A stretch of 64,000 nucleotides of DNA from Ignavibacteriota bacterium (GTDB taxonomy: Bacteria > Bacteroidota > Ignavibacteria > UBA10030 > SZUA-254). Under the pieces are notes generated by a model, which worked only from the letters and a program-made list of their open reading frames with translations, did not search any database and was not told where the DNA came from. Position numbers and translations under genes: made by a program. Below are positions 61,893-64,000 of this stretch, one piece after another. Location: NCBI GenBank assembly GCA_016212665.1, contig JACREZ010000005.1, positions 1 through 64,000 of the forward strand, given 5' to 3'. The first letter of the stretch is position 1. Each line of letters starts with the position of its first letter.

Positions 61893-61950
61893 ACCTGTCG
61901 AATTTCAAATTACCAATCCGAAATCGGCAATTCGAAATCCGAAATCCTTT
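61893..61950. repeat. Short ATTCGAAAT-type repeat before the tRNA
   Basis: AATTTCAAATTACC and ATTCGAAATCCGAAATCC; related to the dispersed AT-rich family. The tRNA begins directly after it. Confidence 0.5.
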
Positions 61951-62024
61951 GCCCCCGTAGCTCAGATGGATAGAGCAGCGGTTTCCTAAACCGTTTGTCG
62001 GAGGTTCGACTCCTCTCGGGGGTA
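61951..62024 (+). tRNA. tRNA-Arg (anticodon CCT)
   Basis: 74 nt with full cloverleaf: acceptor GCCCCCG / CGGGGGT, D stem GCTC/GAGC, anticodon stem GCGGT/ACCGT with loop TTCCTAA (anticodon CCT at 61985-61987), T loop TTCGACT in stem GGAGG/CCTCT. Discriminator A; CCA is not encoded. It reads AGG codons. Confidence 0.93.
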
Positions 62025-62034
62025 CTTTTTTTTA
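62025..62034 (+). terminator. T-run after the tRNA
   Basis: CTTTTTTTTT follows the tRNA 3' end without its own hairpin; the tRNA fold could serve as the stem. Confidence 0.4.
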
Positions 62035-62052
62035 GTCTACGACTCGCAGAGT

Positions 62053-62152
62053 GAGTGGTGAGTAGTTAGTGGTGAGTGAGAAAATTTCTGATTTTCGATG
62101 GATGATTTCTAATTCTACCTACTAACCAATCACCACTCACAACTAACTAATA
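62053..62152. repeat. Inverted repeat (GTGAGTGGTGAGT type)
   Basis: GTGAGTAGTTAGTGGTGAGT at the left and CACCACTCACAACTAACTAA at the right. Typical of dispersed simple repeats. No coding region. Confidence 0.55.
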
Positions 62153-62194
62153 CCATAGACACACTTTTTGAATTTATTTAACCCTAAAAACTAC

Positions 62195-63889
62195 ATGAGA
62201 CTCAGCAATTACTTTCTTCCAACATTAAAAGAAATTCCATCCGACGCGCAGATGATTAGCCATCGGCTTATGTTACGCGCCGGAATGATTCGTCCGCTTG
62301 GCGCGGGCGTGTACTCGTTTTTGCCGCTTGGATATAAAGCGTTGAGGAAAGCAATCGAAATCATTCGAGAAGAAATGGATGCAATTGGCGGACAGGAGTT
62401 TCATCTTCCTGCGCTTAATCCACTTGAGCTTTGGGAACAAACAGATCGCGTTAAAGCATTCGGTGATACGATGTTTCATGTAAAAAATCGTCCGCTTGTG
62501 CTTGCGCCTACTCATGAGGAAGTGATTTGCTGGATAGCGAAGAATGAAATTCGCTCGTACCGGGATTTACCTCAAATTTGGTATCAGATTCAGACAAAGT
62601 TCAGAAACGAACCACGACCTCGCTCCGGAGTTATCCGCGGCAGACAATTTCTCATGAAAGATGCGTACAGTCTCGATGCAACGTGGGAGGGGTTAGACAA
62701 AAGTTATGATGCACACGCAGAAGCATACAAGAAAATGTTTACTCGTGCCGGATTGAAATTCTTTGTCGTTGGCGCTTCGAGCGGTGCGATGGGTGGAAGT
62801 GCATCTCAGGAATTCATGATTGAATCGGATGCGGGTGAAGATACGTGCGCAGTGTGTGATAAGTGTGGCTACGCGGCAAATCTGGAAGTTGCAACCTCGA
62901 ATGTTTCCAAAGCAACTCGTGACGGCGAATCAACATCGCATGAAGAGATTCATACGCCAAACGTCAAGACGATTGACGAACTTGTGAAATTTCTGAACGT
63001 GAAAGAAACGGTGTTGGCAAAATCGCTTTGTTATATGCAGGATAAACAACCGATTCTCGTCTTGATGCTCGGTAACGACCAAGTGAACGAGTCAAAATTA
63101 CTTTCTGTACTCAAAAGCGATTTCCGCCCGATGGCGGCAGATGAAATTCGTTCACTGACAGGTGCGGATGCCGGTTCAATTGGACCGCTCGGTTTGAAGG
63201 GATTCAAAATTATTGTTGACAAGCGATTGGAAGGAGGAAACAATTTCATCAGCGGCGCGAACAAGAATGATTATCATATCAAGAACATTGACCTTGCGCG
63301 AGACGTGAAGGTTGATGGCTATTTTGATTTGAGAACTGTTCTTGAAGGAGAGTCATGTTTCAGTTGCGGAACGTCGCTTCGTGTCGTCAAAGCGATTGAA
63401 CTCGGCCACGTTTTCAAACTTGGGACAAAGTATGCTGATGCACTTGAAGCATCGTTCCTAACGGAACAAGGGGAATCAAAGCCAATCATCATGGGAAGTT
63501 ACGGCATTGGTGTCGAGCGTGTCATTGCCTGTTTGATTGAACAAAGTCACGACGACAACGGAATTATCTGGAGCAAAACACTCGCACCGTATCAGGTTCA
63601 ACTTGTTCTTATCAACACAAAAAATGAAGAAGTCACCAAAGTGGCGGAGTCGCTTTATCAAAATTTTCAAAAAGAAAAAATTGAGGTGTTGTTTGATGAC
63701 AGAAAAGATTTAAGTCCCGGTTTCAAGTTCAAAGATGCGGATTTACTCGGAATGCCGTTGCATGTCATTGTCGGGGAAAAGAATGTTACAAACGGGAATG
63801 TGGAAATCAAAGACAGAAAGAGTGGAGCAAGGGAAATAGTTGAGATAGGGAAAGTAGTTGAGTATGTAAAGAAGTATTATACCGATTGA
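62195..63889 (+). CDS. proS: Prolyl-tRNA synthetase
   Basis: 564 residues from ATG 62195 (a TTG at 62168 is less likely). Class II motifs: RPLGAGVYSFLPLG, ALNPLELWEQTDR, PTHEEVICW, NEPRPRSGVIRGRQFLMKDAYS. An INS/YbaK-type editing domain lies between motifs 2 and 3 (about 220-400), as in bacterial-type ProRS. GSYGIGVERVIACLIEQ is motif 3. Charges tRNA-Pro. Confidence 0.96.
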   Translation: MRLSNYFLPTLKEIPSDAQMISHRLMLRAGMIRPLGAGVYSFLPLGYKALRKAIEIIREEMDAIGGQEFHLPALNPLELWEQTDRVKAFGDTMFHVKNRPLVLAPTHEEVICWIAKNEIRSYRDLPQIWYQIQTKFRNEPRPRSGVIRGRQFLMKDAYSLDATWEGLDKSYDAHAEAYKKMFTRAGLKFFVVGASSGAMGGSASQEFMIESDAGEDTCAVCDKCGYAANLEVATSNVSKATRDGESTSHEEIHTPNVKTIDELVKFLNVKETVLAKSLCYMQDKQPILVLMLGNDQVNESKLLSVLKSDFRPMAADEIRSLTGADAGSIGPLGLKGFKIIVDKRLEGGNNFISGANKNDYHIKNIDLARDVKVDGYFDLRTVLEGESCFSCGTSLRVVKAIELGHVFKLGTKYADALEASFLTEQGESKPIIMGSYGIGVERVIACLIEQSHDDNGIIWSKTLAPYQVQLVLINTKNEEVTKVAESLYQNFQKEKIEVLFDDRKDLSPGFKFKDADLLGMPLHVIVGEKNVTNGNVEIKDRKSGAREIVEIGKVVEYVKKYYTD

Positions 63890-64000
63890 TATTTGATTGA
63901 CGACCGCCTACGGCGAGTCTCACCTTTGCGGATTTACGATTGAGTCATCAATCTTGATTCCAGAGACATAAAACCTGAAACGATTGACTGTAACCACAAA
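63890..64000. other. Window end, no gene
   Basis: The last 111 bp contain short palindromes (CGCCTACGGCG) and TGATTCCAGAGACATAAAACC; the final TAACCACAAA resembles the start of the 25492 repeat. No coding region. Confidence 0.5.

Noticed and set aside
62025-62034. Independent terminator after the tRNA as strong feature
   Set aside because: There is no separate hairpin; retained only as a low-confidence T-run.

Overview
The window looks like a chromosome segment from the Bacteroidota/Chlorobiota/Ignavibacteriota branch, probably an Ignavibacteria-like organism. Three things point there. The ATP synthase operon lacks atpD and atpC. Several promoters fit the Bacteroidota pattern (TTTG, about 19 nt, TATATTTG). 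A 31-codon COX24/bS22-type ribosomal protein gene is present. Base composition is moderately AT-rich, with two clearly more AT-rich islands at about 18.0-21.7 kb and 47.5-49.3 kb. No rRNA and no CRISPR array were seen.

Layout. 0-7.7 kb: a transposase-like tail, the first member of an uncharacterised paralogous family, a defence island (SIR2-HerA pair, KTSC protein, type II methyltransferase and likely endonuclease), then about 1 kb of repeats. 7.7-17.5 kb: M23 peptidase, bactofilin, ATP synthase genes (atpZ-like, an AtpI-like membrane protein, atpB-E-F-H-A-G), dut, rsmI and a second family member. 18.0-21.7 kb: an AT-rich trio of a divergent SHMT-like PLP enzyme, a hydrolase-methyltransferase fusion and a membrane protein with a PLD-like fold. 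22.0-24.3 kb: a toxin-antitoxin cluster. 24.4-43.7 kb: mostly housekeeping genes (redoxin, metH, ferredoxin, queG-trxB, hsp20, TerC, sppA, HU, EF-G2, HIT). 43.7-50.5 kb: FkbM methyltransferase, lipoprotein, another orphan gene, an OLD-family nuclease and more toxin-antitoxin pairs. 50.6-64 kb: phosphate porin and PstS, aconitase, PIN toxins, a fourth orphan gene, MBL hydrolase, ABC-F ATPase, tRNA-Arg(CCT) and proS.

The most unusual signal is a set of four non-identical tandem arrays (6.9, 17.5, 46.2 and 56.8 kb), each with a strict 21-bp (seven-codon) period although their unit sequences differ. Three lie within 0.3 kb of one of the four uncharacterised orphan genes. The fourth would lie next to the first orphan gene if the SIR2-HerA/restriction island had inserted between them. 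The window also carries many short dispersed palindromic repeats, a MITE-like element with terminal inverted repeats, and nine toxin-antitoxin-like modules, two of which have a MazF-type toxin broken by mutation.
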